A stretch of 64,000 bases of DNA from Bryoerythrophyllum caledonicum (Eukaryota > Streptophyta > Bryopsida > Pottiales > Pottiaceae). The DNA lies in the NCBI GenBank assembly GCA_963971425.1, contig OZ020514.1, positions 43,189,158-43,253,157 of the forward strand. Reading direction: 5' to 3'. Every line of letters begins with the position of its first letter. Within the stretch, counting starts at the first letter, position 1. The notes beneath the pieces are model-generated. The model was not told the origin of the DNA. It ran no database searches and saw only the letters and a program-made list of their open reading frames with translations. Shown piece after piece: positions 1 to 10,290 of the stretch. Made by a program: the position numbers and the translations under genes.

Positions 1-132
1 CTCTTTTCGAACTCCACTCATTCCCCCATCACTCCTCCCCCCATTTATCTCTTTCGTTCTACGTATTGTTGATTCGTCGTTGTTAATGAATCTGTAGTAA
101 TATTGGTCGTTCTCCTGGCGTTTCCGAACCAG

Positions 133-913
133 GTCGGCGAGGCATCAATAAGTGATGCCAATAATCTAGAAGAAATACCTAGAGTTCTATAAGATTTCGA
201 GGGCAGATGGTTGAATATTGTGCTGGACCTCAATGGGATTCTATGCACATGTGAGCCGTCGTGGCAGGCACGAGGATCCAGGGGCTCTATCCCGTCCATT
301 CACTCGGCTTCGCTGCCGGCCGAAGTAGGCCCTAAACTAGTTCGAGTGCGCCCTGGTTGTGAAGTTGTCTAAGATTGCCACCATCACGATCTGGAGTTCG
401 ATGATGGAATCTACAACGCGTCAGATATGTAATTATCTTTTTCAGCATAGTTCTTCGTACCCTCTCAGGATCTTTGGTCAGGAGAGTTGCGATAGGGTTC
501 CCGAGCGTAGAGTCGGTAGCAGAACAATCTACATGAAGGAATCTGGCACTCAGAAGGACATCTTCTTGAAGACCTTATCGAGCCATCTCTTCAATAGGTT
601 GGGTCGTGAGTATACTCCGGCAAATACGCTTGTCATTGACGACAGCCCGATTAAGCACATGCTCAATTTGCCGGAGAACGTTCTTCTTCTTCCATCATGG
701 TCGCACAAACATGTTGGCGCGAGAGACGACTCTATATTGTTGGAGGAATTGCTGCCATATCTCTCTGACCTTCATCAGTTTCCGGGTGGTCTAGCATAGT
801 ACCGGGCCGAACATCCCTCTGGCCGGGAGATGTTTTATAATGATCAGAAGACGTGCGCTCAGTCTGCGAGTATCTGGAACGCAATCCAAGCGTCTCAGAA
901 TCTCCGCTCTTAA
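133..913 (+). pseudogene. FCP1-like (HAD phosphatase-fold) exon, type II copy 1, decayed
   Basis: The exon appears to begin after a CAG acceptor at 130-132 and runs to a TAA at 911-913. The first half encodes LNIVLDLNGILC and VRVRPGCE; after a one-base frameshift near 361 it continues with TITIWSSM, KDIFLKTLS and NTLVIDDSP. This order (acid motif, RPG, WSS, then DDSP) is that of the FCP1/SCP phosphatase domain. The FCP1 signature DxDxT reads DLNG here, so the second catalytic aspartate is replaced by Asn. Lesions are a TAA near 187, the frameshift and a TAG at 797-799, beyond which homology to the sibling copies continues (IWNAIQASQNL then stop). Siblings lie at 16.1 kb and 26.2 kb. FCP1 enzymes remove phosphates from Ser/Thr, classically the RNA polymerase II tail; this copy is very unlikely to be catalytic. 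Confidence 0.72.
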
Positions 914-1254
914 TGTCGTTGGGAACGCTTAGATGCCTTTTACACTTTAGGTCGGATAGAGCTAAACTGTATCGATTGATTGCAGCTCGATGTTGTAAAT
1001 TTGGTTGGACCATGTTTTGTGTATATTTTTTTTATAAATGAAACTGAGATGTTTCACCGTTTTGTTTGTTGTGGGAATTGGATATCTACTGCTAATGGAA
1101 TGTCGTGCTATTTTGAATGATTGGAATTTTCATCTATTGTTCTTAGGTATGTGAGTGTCGTTGTGGTTGAAATTTCTACAGGACTGTGACTGTCGAGCGT
1201 CCGTGGATTCCTTGCTAGGCTGAGAGGAGTTCGTCCCTTCTCTTCGGAGTAAAG

Positions 1255-1718
1255 GGCTTTTGTTGCACTTTGCTGCAACCACGCAATCAACCATGGATTA
1301 TTCGACCATGGCAATGGACGACGGAGTTGTTGAAAGCCCTATTGCGCAGGAGCCAATTCATGATAGGGACAACTCACCTTCGCCGCAGTGGCCTCATTTA
1401 GTTCCTGAACTTTGTCAGGACTTTGTCAGGAGATGCTGCTAGAGGCAAATGCTCTCCTTCCCCCTCTCGCCGGCACTCGCTGCCCAAATCAAACAGTGAC
1501 GAGGTGCGTAGGCGGGGTTTGCAGCGCCTTCTACAGTGTCCATTAATGCAAGAGAATGGCGCAACATGGACAAGGCAACGTTAGAGGGCTTTTTTGAAGA
1601 CGCGTATAGAGGCTTATGGTGGAACTCCGTAGACCATTTGATTAGTGGTAGGACGATTGTGTTTTGCCCCGGGGTGAATGAGTGTTGTTTGTAATTTTTT
1701 CATGAAGTTTTAAATAAA
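1255..1718 (+). pseudogene. Downstream exon remnant of type II FCP1-like unit, copy 1
   Basis: A stretch encoding TMAMDDGVVESPIAQEP is followed after a break by PLMQENGATWTRQR and a stop, then RAFLKTRIEAYGGTP. The same two pieces recur in the same order at 26.8-27.6 kb (TMALDEGVVESHVAQEP and PLMQENGTTWTRQ), about 25.5 kb away, so they belong to one duplicated unit. Here an intron-sized segment between them is missing and a small CTTTGTCAGG duplication sits at the join (1411-1430). An AATAAA lies at about 1713. I do not recognise the product. Whether this is the 3' end of the FCP1-like gene or a neighbouring gene carried with it cannot be decided. Confidence 0.45.
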
Positions 1719-1964
1719 GCTTGGAATAATGGTACATGCTTCTTTAAGCATTACCATTTTTTGGGACATTCGGCTAATTTGGTCCATCCATGTAATGATA
1801 TATAGTATTCTTGGTGCATTGTTGATATGCTTTGCACCTACAATTGTCTATATATATTGATACTTTAAAGATCATATATCTTAAAAATCGTGGAAATCTC
1901 CCATTATAACGAATATGGTGTTTAGAGCTTCAAAGAAAGAATTCTGTGGTGGACTTGTAAAAAG

Positions 1965-3137
1965 CTACTTAGACTCTCGCACAGGTTGGCGCTCCAAAGC
2001 CCGAAGAACATGGCAGATAGATGAGATTGTGAAATTGGAGTCCCCGGGCCATAAGGACGTCGAGTAATGCGCATACGCACCGTTGCCGTGACCGTGAGTT
2101 AGCATGCCAGTACATGAAATAGGAATCTGTCCAAGACCCGCGGTCGCCTTCGTAATCCGCTGCATTCTTGGAATGGCCGACTTAGAAGTGTCCATCTTGT
2201 CGTGAATAATGCAAAGAAACTCAGAAGGGTAATTAATGGGCTGAGATGTCCATCTTGAGTACACATTACGGCAAACACTTTGGTAGTTGAGATGCCCCGC
2301 CCGATCATCATGAAGTGCTTGCCTTATGTCAGACCTGCGAGGATATTTGGCAAGAAACTCAACCAGATAGTCACACTCGGTACATCTCGAAAAGTTGCTC
2401 CCAACGGCCTTTACCTCAACGTTCTGAAAAAACTTCTGTTTCAATCGACTAACAATAGATTGCGAAATCGGCTTGACACAACATTTAGAGTTCACCTGGA
2501 ATCGACAGAGAAAGCGATCAAGACTATTGATGCAAAATTTGAGAGATGCAAAAATACACATGCATCGGCTGCCAGCCGACAGAATGGGTTTCATGAGCAA
2601 CTTATATCCTCAAGTAGGATGAATGTAGAACATTACCAGGTTGGACATGTCACGGAGATGATTCCAGTTCATGGTAGCTAGTAGAACCATCAGAGATGCA
2701 ACCCTCTTGTTGCCGATGACTCGAAACTCATTTGGCATGTGGTTTGCATTATCGTTGATGATTCTGGAAAGGGTCCCACGAGCTTGAACAGTCTGAGACC
2801 TGGGGCGGAGAATTCCAGCATTCCCATGACAACCGTTTACGCGTCCGTTCAACGAATCTGATTTATACTTGTAGTATGCAGACTTAGAGACGCCATGAAT
2901 GCGAAACCAAGCAACTTCGCAAACATCGACGCCATGCAGAGTGAGGAAGGGTTTCCTGAAGTCCGGAACTTTGTATAGCTCGCCCTGAACAGCGTACGCA
3001 GTTTCACGCCGTTGCTCAAAGCTTGAGGAGTAGAACTCCTGGCGGATTTTACAAGTGTCCGCCCAAAGAAATATCTGACAGCATCGTCTCGAACAACACT
3101 TTTTCGAACTAACAAGATGACAATCAACTTTGGACAA
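1965..3137 (-). pseudogene. DUF7869-type DDE-like transposase, broken
   Basis: The first frame (3137 to about 2610) has a Cys-rich segment, then FLTLHGVDVCEVAWFRIHGV and NHMPNEFRV. The second frame (2600 to 1965) has CSRC-like CTECDYL, IIHDKMDTSKSAIP, TGMLTHGHGNGAYAH and LWPGDSNFT. That series (a D-K-M-D-x-x-K-x-x-x-P acidic motif, TG..TH.....Y, PxDSNxT) is what I know from the widespread transposase-like proteins now called DUF7869, found in mosses, corals and oomycetes. The two halves are out of frame around 2600-2610, next to a copy of the local 17-bp palindrome (2564-2580). The family's C-terminal part is missing, so the copy should be dead. The intact 455-aa frame lies just upstream on the same strand and could be its partner gene. 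Confidence 0.65.
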
Positions 3138-3143
3138 GAGGCG

Positions 3144-4511
3144 TCAAAACTTGGTAACAGAAACATCGCTATTTTGCTTTAGCTTCCGTTTCATACCTCT
3201 GTATGGATCCTTCGCCACCCCCTCGAGCCCGTCATCTTTACATGTGGTTTGATTGTGCTCAGAGCAGTAGATAAGGCACTCAGATAGGAGTGGACCACCT
3301 TCCAGGCGCGTGTGCAAAATCTTCCAGCGTAGTGTGGTCATCTGAAGATCTTCATGCTCAGAAACAAAGAGCACGCCCACGTCAGTGTCACCCAATATGT
3401 CCGCATCAAATGCCTCATGCAGGAGACATACTTGAATCATCGCCCGCCCAACTAATTCGAAGTTATTGTCGAGCAAGTGGCAGTACATGTTCCTCCATTG
3501 TGGTCGATCCGGATACAGAAATTGATCACATTTGATCCCTGAAGGGAAGGTTGCCTCAATTGGTGGTAGGTCAGTCCGGCGTCGGCTACCAGCCGACGGA
3601 ACGTGCTCATATCCTTCTCGGCTTGCTTCGGCCTCGCTACCTGAATCCCCATCAAATCCCGAGGACACTTGAAAAGTGCCGTCATCATATATCCTGTCGC
3701 CGCGGTCGTCGCCATCCAAAGTGCATGACATCTCACTCACTGGAGATTCATCAGCTGAGTCGAATCCAGTGTCATCACCGACTCGCGTGGGGCAAACTCG
3801 ATAGCCACACCAAAGAACAAGGTTACCCACTGTGTCTCCAAGCGTGCTCACCTCAGGGAGCTCGCAGTATGCGGTATGCGAGAGGAATTTGACATTTACT
3901 GTCTGGACTCGGACAACCAGAATGAAGCTGTGAGGAATTAGGAACCCTTTCCACGATCCCTTCGGTGAGCACTCATCGATAACTCCTACGCCGGCACAAC
4001 AGTTTTGACCCATGACATCAACAAGTAGGGCAACCTCCATGCCGTCACAAAGATTCAGAAAAGACAGAACTGGTTTGTTATCCTCAACGGGTTGCAATAT
4101 GGATTCCGATGGATCCTCAATGAGTTCGTCGATGATACCAAATGGCCGAAGGTCAGCCGCCTTCCAATGGATTGACTGGCCACAGCATTCGCGAAGCATG
4201 GTTAATCCATCAGCTGGGAACGGAATTGGCATTTCCATCAAATTGGAAACATCGATCACCTTGACACGAATAATCCATGGATCCCTCAGAATGATTTGTT
4301 GAACCACTGCGCGACCAGCAAAGTAGAGGCCCGAGTGTGTTAGGGCGACTTGAATGCCTTTGCGAGGCTTCCATCGACCTGATTTTCCGTTCTTCATAAA
4401 CGATAGAATGGGTCCGCAATCCATGTCCAAGAATGCTAACTTGGCTTCGTCGGCTGGAAGCCGACAAAAAATATCGATAAAATCGTCCAATGGACAACGC
4501 ATCCAGCTCAA
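3144..4511 (-). CDS. 455-aa protein with three DUF8039-like repeats, intact
   Basis: An uninterrupted frame from ATG at 4511 to a stop at 3144, unusual in this decayed neighbourhood. I see three related blocks: residues 52-118 (GIQVALTHSGLYFAGRAVV), 157-240 (GMEVALLVDVMG, then VSTLGDTVGNLVLW) and 340-415 (YCHLLDNNFELVGRAMI). The pattern V-x-L...G...G...V.V..V......TLGD.VG..V.W resembles the plant domain DUF8039, which is common in transposon-linked proteins; this match is from memory and moderate. Residues 245-305 are acidic and low complexity, and the C-terminus is basic (MKRKLKQ). Two copies of the 17-bp palindrome are in the coding sequence, read as CRLPAD (4449-4465) and SAGSR (3581-3597). 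The stop is 6 bp from the start of the broken transposase downstream, suggesting one element. Function unknown. Confidence 0.6.
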   Translation of the reverse strand: MSWMRCPLDDFIDIFCRLPADEAKLAFLDMDCGPILSFMKNGKSGRWKPRKGIQVALTHSGLYFAGRAVVQQIILRDPWIIRVKVIDVSNLMEMPIPFPADGLTMLRECCGQSIHWKAADLRPFGIIDELIEDPSESILQPVEDNKPVLSFLNLCDGMEVALLVDVMGQNCCAGVGVIDECSPKGSWKGFLIPHSFILVVRVQTVNVKFLSHTAYCELPEVSTLGDTVGNLVLWCGYRVCPTRVGDDTGFDSADESPVSEMSCTLDGDDRGDRIYDDGTFQVSSGFDGDSGSEAEASREGYEHVPSAGSRRRTDLPPIEATFPSGIKCDQFLYPDRPQWRNMYCHLLDNNFELVGRAMIQVCLLHEAFDADILGDTDVGVLFVSEHEDLQMTTLRWKILHTRLEGGPLLSECLIYCSEHNQTTCKDDGLEGVAKDPYRGMKRKLKQNSDVSVTKF

Positions 4512-5762
4512 GAATGGCTCACAAATAGAGTGAAGGCGAATGAATGCGTCAGTGAGTCAAAATTGATGCTTTTGGTTTAAGGATTAGGGTTCAAGATTAG
4601 GGTTTCAGGTGAACTTCCAATGGATGTCAGTGCATTCGCATGAGACTTAGGAAATCGTGAATCGGAATGAGCATGTTTGTGATTTCATGGAATGTAGAAG
4701 CAAACTGGGAAGAACCATTTTTGTGCACAGATTCGGATGCCAGTGTTTAGGGTATCAAGACTTCAGAAATTCAGGTGTTCTACGCAGATATGACGTTAAG
4801 GTGACGCAACAAGGTTGACTTACACAGAATCGAAATGTGACTCAAAATCTGGAAAGCTGCAGGACAATACTAGGATTGTGTAGATATCTTGCGAGAGTAG
4901 TTCAACTTGGGAAATACCTGGACACCCTAATCGATTTCACAGTGATGAAGTACGAATTTACCTAACATGAAATCTGAGCTCTAATATGAGATTGCACTGA
5001 ACATGACTGCACCATAAATGATCGCCTACACCATACATGAACGCCGACTTCTAGAAAGTTCTTGTGAACGTGCAACAGGAAGAATGCTGGATTGCTAAAA
5101 CGAGCTAGTTCAGAACAGTGTAGGGCGGACGATCAAATCTGAGACAAGAACTGTATGACAGGAAAGTGTGTAAGAGGAGCTGCAATAAATTGAAGCGGAA
5201 GAGAAATGGCAGAGGATTTGCAGTAGATGCGTTGATATCCCTCTCTCAGCTGAACCATGTGCGCGAAAGTCCATTTTGAAATTTTGCACCAGAATCACCT
5301 TCAAGGATTCGCGTCAAGAAATTCGCGCGCGTTCATTCTTGGACTACAAATTCGAAAACGAACCGAATCGAATACTAAACTTTAATACAAAATTTGAAAA
5401 TATTTTCCTGAGAATCAAAAACAAAATCTAAATGACGGGGATGAATGAATCAAATCCAAAAGCCAAACTGAGAAGAAATTACAAAAAAACAATGAATATA
5501 TGAAAGTGATATTTAAGAAAATCAAAATTTGAATACTAAATTGAAAGTTACATCAGAATACAAAAACGATAAGTACATTTGAATATTGAAAAAAAAATGA
5601 TCATAAATAAAATCGAAAATGCCTACTATAAATCCAGCTGGTTGGATGAAAACGGTTAGACTATCGAGACTATCAGACTAACAAACTACCGAGACTCATT
5701 GATGGCCTTTCGATTTAGATCGAAAGATGATCGAACGGTCGCGGCGTTCAGATTTGATGAGG
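4512..5762. other. AT-rich intergenic stretch without a gene
   Basis: I see no coding sequence supported by family likeness or length. The part from about 5330 to 5640 is strongly A-rich on the plus strand. It lies between the divergent 455-aa gene (-) and the TATA box of the plus-strand locus, so it may hold promoters for both. Confidence 0.5.
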
Positions 5763-5770
5763 TATAAAAG
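5763..5770 (+). promoter_or_regulatory. TATA box of the 5.8-15 kb locus
   Basis: TATAAAAG in a GC-richer context, with pyrimidine/purine start candidates about 30 bp downstream. It is the only good TATA box ahead of the long plus-strand locus. A leader of about 130 bp would follow before the first ATG at 5900. Confidence 0.5.
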
Positions 5771-5899
5771 GTCAGGCATCCACCAAACCGGGTCATTTGC
5801 AATCTAGTCTTCCAGGTTTAGTTAAGCAGCTTCTGGATTAGGTAGTAAAGTTTTTCCTCTGAATCCGTCCGCGGCTAGCCGATGTAGTGTTTCCGGCAG

Positions 5900-6021
5900 T
5901 TGAAGAGAGCAGTGGAGGAGCACCGAGCACGCGAACGAGTTGGAGGAGCTCCTACGCTAAAGTCCAAAACACCAGCCGACAGGATTTTTCTAGCAGCCGA
6001 CAAAATGTCTTCAGTCGATAG
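5900..6021 (+). CDS. Possible first exon of the 5.8-15 kb locus
   Basis: A short open stretch starting at ATG 5900 (MKRAVEEHRARERVGG) reaches an AG|GTATGA splice donor at 6021/6022. Two half copies of the palindrome (CAGCCGAC at 5973-5980 and 5994-6001) are in it. The next 170 bp hold three full palindrome copies, a T-rich stretch and TTGCAG at 6121-6126, which fits an intron. Coding status rests only on position and splice-site likeness, and the exon could be untranslated leader instead. No family recognised. Confidence 0.3.
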
Positions 6022-6257
6022 GTATGATTTTCTATTACCGTCGGTTGCCAGCCGACGGAAAGCTGCATGTCTTGTCGATTTTTCATTTGTTGTTTCGGTT
6101 GAACGTAATATTGCAAGATATTGCAGCAACTGTGGTGCCAGCCGATGGTATTCTTAAGTGTCGGCTGGCAGCCGACAGAAATGTCTTCCGTCGGCTGCCA
6201 ATCGACAACATACGACACGGACGCGGCTCACGAGCAAAGCTCGCTCTTTTGTTGCGC

Positions 6258-6695
6258 ATGTTGAGTAAGATGAAGTGGCTGTTCGGGCCTTGTATTTGTG
6301 AGGACGAGGCGGTCTGGCTCGATAATCAAGTACCGAAAGTCACATTCGAGGCTCGTCCTGAATTGACAGAATGGGGCATTTCCTGGAGGGCGGGGGAGGT
6401 GACCAAAATGGGAATAAACGGGAAGCACATGGGCAAGAGTTTTCTTAGTGGAAACCTGGTCGCTGTAATGGATATTATGGAAGATCCCAAGGACGACGAC
6501 TGTATTCGACTTCTACTGAAGGTGAAGGTTCGAGTGGCCGACGACGACCCGGAGTCTTATGCTGTTCGAATTCGCTGGGCCCTTTGCTCACAAGAGCTCT
6601 ACACGTCGGCTCAGGAGGTGGGCATGCAATTTAACGATGTGTTCCCAGAGAGCCGCTTGGAATTGGTGGACTGCTTTATGCAGGCAAAGGACTAG
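6258..6695 (+). CDS. Unknown acidic/beta-rich exon or small protein (146 codons)
   Basis: The frame is open upstream into palindrome-bearing sequence, so the ATG at 6258 is only a convenient start. It encodes WLFGPCICEDEAVWLDNQ and later LVAVMDIMEDPKDDDC, LLLKVKVRVADDDPESYAV and FNDVFPESRLELVDCF, then TAG. The alternation of hydrophobic strands with acidic turns is reminiscent of the repeat blocks in the 455-aa protein on the other side of the promoter region, but I cannot show homology. It is followed within 20 bp by a Lys/Ala-rich frame, so it may be one exon of the larger locus with a lesion between them. Confidence 0.4.
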   Translation: MLSKMKWLFGPCICEDEAVWLDNQVPKVTFEARPELTEWGISWRAGEVTKMGINGKHMGKSFLSGNLVAVMDIMEDPKDDDCIRLLLKVKVRVADDDPESYAVRIRWALCSQELYTSAQEVGMQFNDVFPESRLELVDCFMQAKD

Positions 6696-6713
6696 AGACT
6701 TGCGCTTAATGGC

Positions 6714-7548
6714 GGATCTTAGGGCGGGGGAGACTGAAAGCTACGAAGAAGCCAAGGGCCTCAAAAAAGGCAAGCAGTTCAGCACTGACTATTGTTGTTG
6801 GGGCATCTGATAAAGCTCCAAAGAAGCGGGCGTCTAAGAAAACTGCAAAGGAGAAGACGGTGGCTGAAGCCCTGGTATGTCTAAACAACCTCTCATCAAA
6901 TACCAATAGTAAGGAGGTCGAGGAGATGTACAACACGGTCGAGAAAGGATTGGGGCGTTGTTATCCGTTTGGGCAGCAGGTTCTGCCAGTTAAGATTCAT
7001 TCGTCAAAGATCCACCTTGCGCCCCATGGAATGGTTTACCGTGAACTCGTCAAAAGGCGCCTCGACCAACTCCGGGTCATCTACAAAGCCGTTGGAGGGC
7101 AAAACCGCCACTATACAACGTTCCTCTACGTGCTCCACGAGGTTCAGCTCAAGATGGCAAGGAGTTAAAGGGTATGGAACTTCTTCGCAGGAGCGTACCG
7201 AAGATGATGGAGGACCAAGTTCATTTCGACAGTCAGACCTACAGGTGTTATGAAGAACCAAATTGTCATTGGTTCATCATTGATGGACAGCACACTTATT
7301 CTATGTGTAAGGAGCTCGAGGAGATGGAGGACCCCAAATCTTCGAGAGCTAAGTATTTTATGGAGTGGGACATTATTGTACTGTGGTCGAATACTCAAGA
7401 CGACCTGGTGAAAATTTCGAACCTCCAGAACGTTGATGTTGCTGAGAAGAAAGCGGAAAAGACCAACGTTCCCCAACTTCGGAGAATGCGGGAGAGGTGG
7501 GTTAAGCTCGGACGCGTTGACAACCTTCAAGACCATGCTGCCTGGAAG
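6714..7548 (+). pseudogene. Lys/Ala-rich leader plus DGQHT-motif domain, frameshifted
   Basis: The frame opens with a basic stretch of the kind KKPRASKKASSS and APKKRASKKTAKEKT, likely nuclear or DNA-binding. It then reads PVKIHSSKIHLAPHGMVY and RRLDQLRVIYKAVGGQNRHY. A frameshift near 7165 moves to the frame with CHWFIIDGQHTYSMCKELEE and NTQDDLVKISNLQNV. A 'RxLDxLRV' run followed by a 'xxIIDGQHT' run resembles ParB/sulfiredoxin-type (DGQHR) proteins, where that motif lines a nucleotide-binding site. The resemblance is motif-level only. The exon ends at an AAG|GTACTT donor (7548). The following intron (7549 to about 7700) carries a palindrome copy at 7613-7629. Confidence 0.4.
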
Positions 7549-7699
7549 GTACTTGTACTGCTCACTTGTTTGTTCATGCTATTTGTGTAGTGTGGCTTCA
7601 GTGTATCTTACCGTTGGCTGCCAGCCGACGGCCTGACATCCGATGGAACCTGACTCTATTCATTGTTATTGTTGGAGGATTTCTGCAAGAATTACCTCA

Positions 7700-8912
7700 C
7701 TATAATTATGAGTAAGGCTAAAGATGTGGAGACTCAGAAGCTTCCCCTTGATTTTGTTCCTGATGACCTCTACAACAAGTGGCAAGTGGTTTTTACCGCC
7801 TGGCAGATGGGTCAAATAATTGGTGAGAACGGTCAACCTCCTCTGCAGATTCCACAAATTCCGCAGCGCGACATCATGCACACGGACCTTTCGTACCTCG
7901 TCAACCTGCGTGACGAGGACTCCATAGGGCGATCCTGGATAAGAAGGTATATATTAAGGTGAACGCAGGAAAGGAGAAGGGGGCTGTTGGTGTGCCGATG
8001 AAGTCGTGGGTATAGGATGTGAAGATGAACTACATCATCAAGAACGAATTGATGCTGAAGTACCGCGATTATCCACTGAAGAAGCGTGGAGAGTCCACAT
8101 ATGTTCCGTGGGCGTATGAGCAGTTTACGTTGCTTGCCGTTGAGAAGGGTATCAACGATGAAACCCTTGATAACATCCAACACGAGTTGAAGTAGACCGA
8201 TGCCGGCGCTGCATTGCTGAAGGGGAGGAACAACGGCATTATTCCGACAACTAATGAGGCCCCGCCCGAGTTTTGGTCTGCCGTGAAGAAGTACGCCGTT
8301 CTTTGTGATGAGGATTTGGTTGATGAGTTTGCCATTCGCTTTGATGTTCGTGTTGTGAAGGGGCTTGTCGAACTGGTGAAGAAGATCGACGACAAGGGAG
8401 GCGTGCAACTCGAGAAGGGAGCTCGCAAGATGTTCGTTGTGTTCGGATTTGACAAAGCGGGGGAATCGATCTTTATTGGCAGAGATGGGCTCAAAGCAGT
8501 TGTGCAGAGGGTGCTTCGAGTGACTGATGATGAGCAGTTTGAGATTTTCACTCCAACAGTTCTCATAACTGACGACAACTCCAGTTTCCAAATTGTGTCA
8601 GAATGTCGCAGTTTGTCTGGGGTTTGTGCCGTCCACACAATTCGTTACCTCCCTGATAGTTGCCGGAAATTTAAGGTATCGGCCATGCACGACAGGCCTC
8701 TGGCTAATGTCGGAATCCTCTACAACAAATCGAGCGATGAGCGTGAAAGATTCAGCCAGTTCAAGAAGGTGACAGGATTAACGAAGCCCCTTAATCCTGT
8801 CTATGACGACGCTGCATCGCCCTCGACAGAAAGCTGGTGTGGAGATGTGTGCAATCCTTGCATGGGTTTGCTCAGGGCAATTTTGAGTCCCACCTTAGCG
8901 GAGAAGGAATAA
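7700..8912 (+). pseudogene. Unknown 400-codon region with stops and a frameshift
   Basis: It reads KLPLDFVPDDLYNKWQVVF and GENGQPPLQIPQIPQRDI, then a frameshift near 7925 leads to KKVYIKVNAGKEKGAVGV. In-frame TAG codons lie at 8013-8015 and 8193-8195, each flanked on both sides by sequence that keeps coding character (MKSWV before the first; IKNELMLKYRDYPLKKRGES after). The last part (8214-8912) is open and holds ARKMFVVFGFDKAGES and TVLITDDNSSFQIVSECRS. No family recognised. It follows the DGQHT exon across a probable intron and is probably the same gene. Confidence 0.4.
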
Positions 8913-9107
8913 AACCTCACCGTCTTTAATGCCTGGGGCGGTGGAAATGTCACAACTTTGGCCTTGGTTGGTTTCTTTTTCCCTTGTCGTGCTTGCTTTT
9001 GTTTTTAGTCCCGCATTTTACCGATTCTTGTCATTGCATCTCGTCGGCTGGCAGCCGACAGTTTTTTGCAACGGGTTTCTGACTTTTCTTATTGTATTTC
9101 TGCTCAG

Positions 9108-10022
9108 CGGGCAAAAGCAACTGTGATTGAGTTTGTGCGCGAGGAGGCTGACGTTGCTATCACGAAGGAGCGCGTCAAGAACATGTCATTTTTCCCGCAG
9201 CCGTCTGGTGATCCTAATCGAATCACCTGGCCTCATGAGTTGGAGTCATCAATTGGGGTTACTCGGCTTGGAGAGAATTTAGCGCCGCCCTTGGAGGTTG
9301 TGAAAGACGATGAATTATCTCTTGCTGCTATGAAGGTAGTGGAAGAGTTCGTGGTCCAATCCACCCAGGCATCCATATCACAGAATTCTTTGGATGTGTA
9401 TGATTTATCGGACAACCAGATTTCGGATCGTGACATCGGGTTGAATGAAGAGAAGCCCACTCTGGAACATCCGAATACCCCTATCGGCGGAGTACATCAG
9501 TCAGCTGTGCCGGATGTATTGCCAATAATAGTGGAAGAGGTGATGCCAACCGGTTCTGTGGTCATCAATTTGGCCGAGCAACCGCAAGTTGAAACAGTTG
9601 TCCGGACTCTTCGCACATCTGTGGCAGTTCCAAATGCAAAGACTATCCATCCTTTGAATCTCGCAACGGATCCTGCTGCTCGGAGAACGATTACTCCGAA
9701 TTCTAGAGTCGTCCATTCGGGACCTCAGAAAGATGTTCCCTTGATTTTGACGAGTACTGACGTCCCTCCTGGAAGTCCCAAAGCAAAGAAGTCAAAGATT
9801 AGCAACAAAACTTTTGGGAACATCGCCCGCTTCCCAAAAGTTGCTCGGCCAAATTGAGCGACGTCTCCATCGACAAAGACAAAGGGTTCTGTTGTAAAGC
9901 GCGGTGCAAGAAGCAATTCTTCTTCAAGACCGAACACCCCAATGACCCCCAATGGCGATGATCACCCCAATGAGCCAATGTCTCATGTCGTGAATCCTGC
10001 AGACAATCCATCCGGAGGTTAG
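9108..10022 (+). CDS. Low-complexity exon upstream of the FCP1-like array, with one in-frame TGA
   Basis: The exon begins after a CAG acceptor at 9105-9107, behind an intron with a perfect palindrome copy (9043-9059). It encodes a Pro/Val/Ser-rich, mostly disordered protein stretch (VIEFVREEADVAITKER ... PIIVEEVMPTGSVVINLAE ... GSPKAKKSKISNKTFGN). A TGA occurs at about 9855-9857, but the same frame continues for more than 50 codons (GSVVKRGARSNSSSRPN, NPADNPSG) to a donor-like G|GTTAGT near 10020. The next good acceptor precedes the first FCP1-like domain, so this exon plausibly gives that protein its disordered N-terminal arm. Confidence 0.4.
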
Positions 10023-10290
10023 TTTGTTAGTTAGCTTACCGTAGGTTTAGAATTTAGTGACTTAGAGTGCAACTAATTTTATGAAATAATTATGTACCGC
10101 AATGATTCTGTGCTCAGCTACATTGCTACTTGTATGTTTGATTTTATGAATTATTTTCTGACCTTGTCAAATCTTTCGAGTTGGTTCGTCGGCTGGCAGC
10201 CGACCTTGGATCTAATGTCCTGTAAATGGTCTTTCTTTAAATCGGCTGATCAGGGGATTGGTACTCCTATACTCGATGCTTTTGGTGCAG

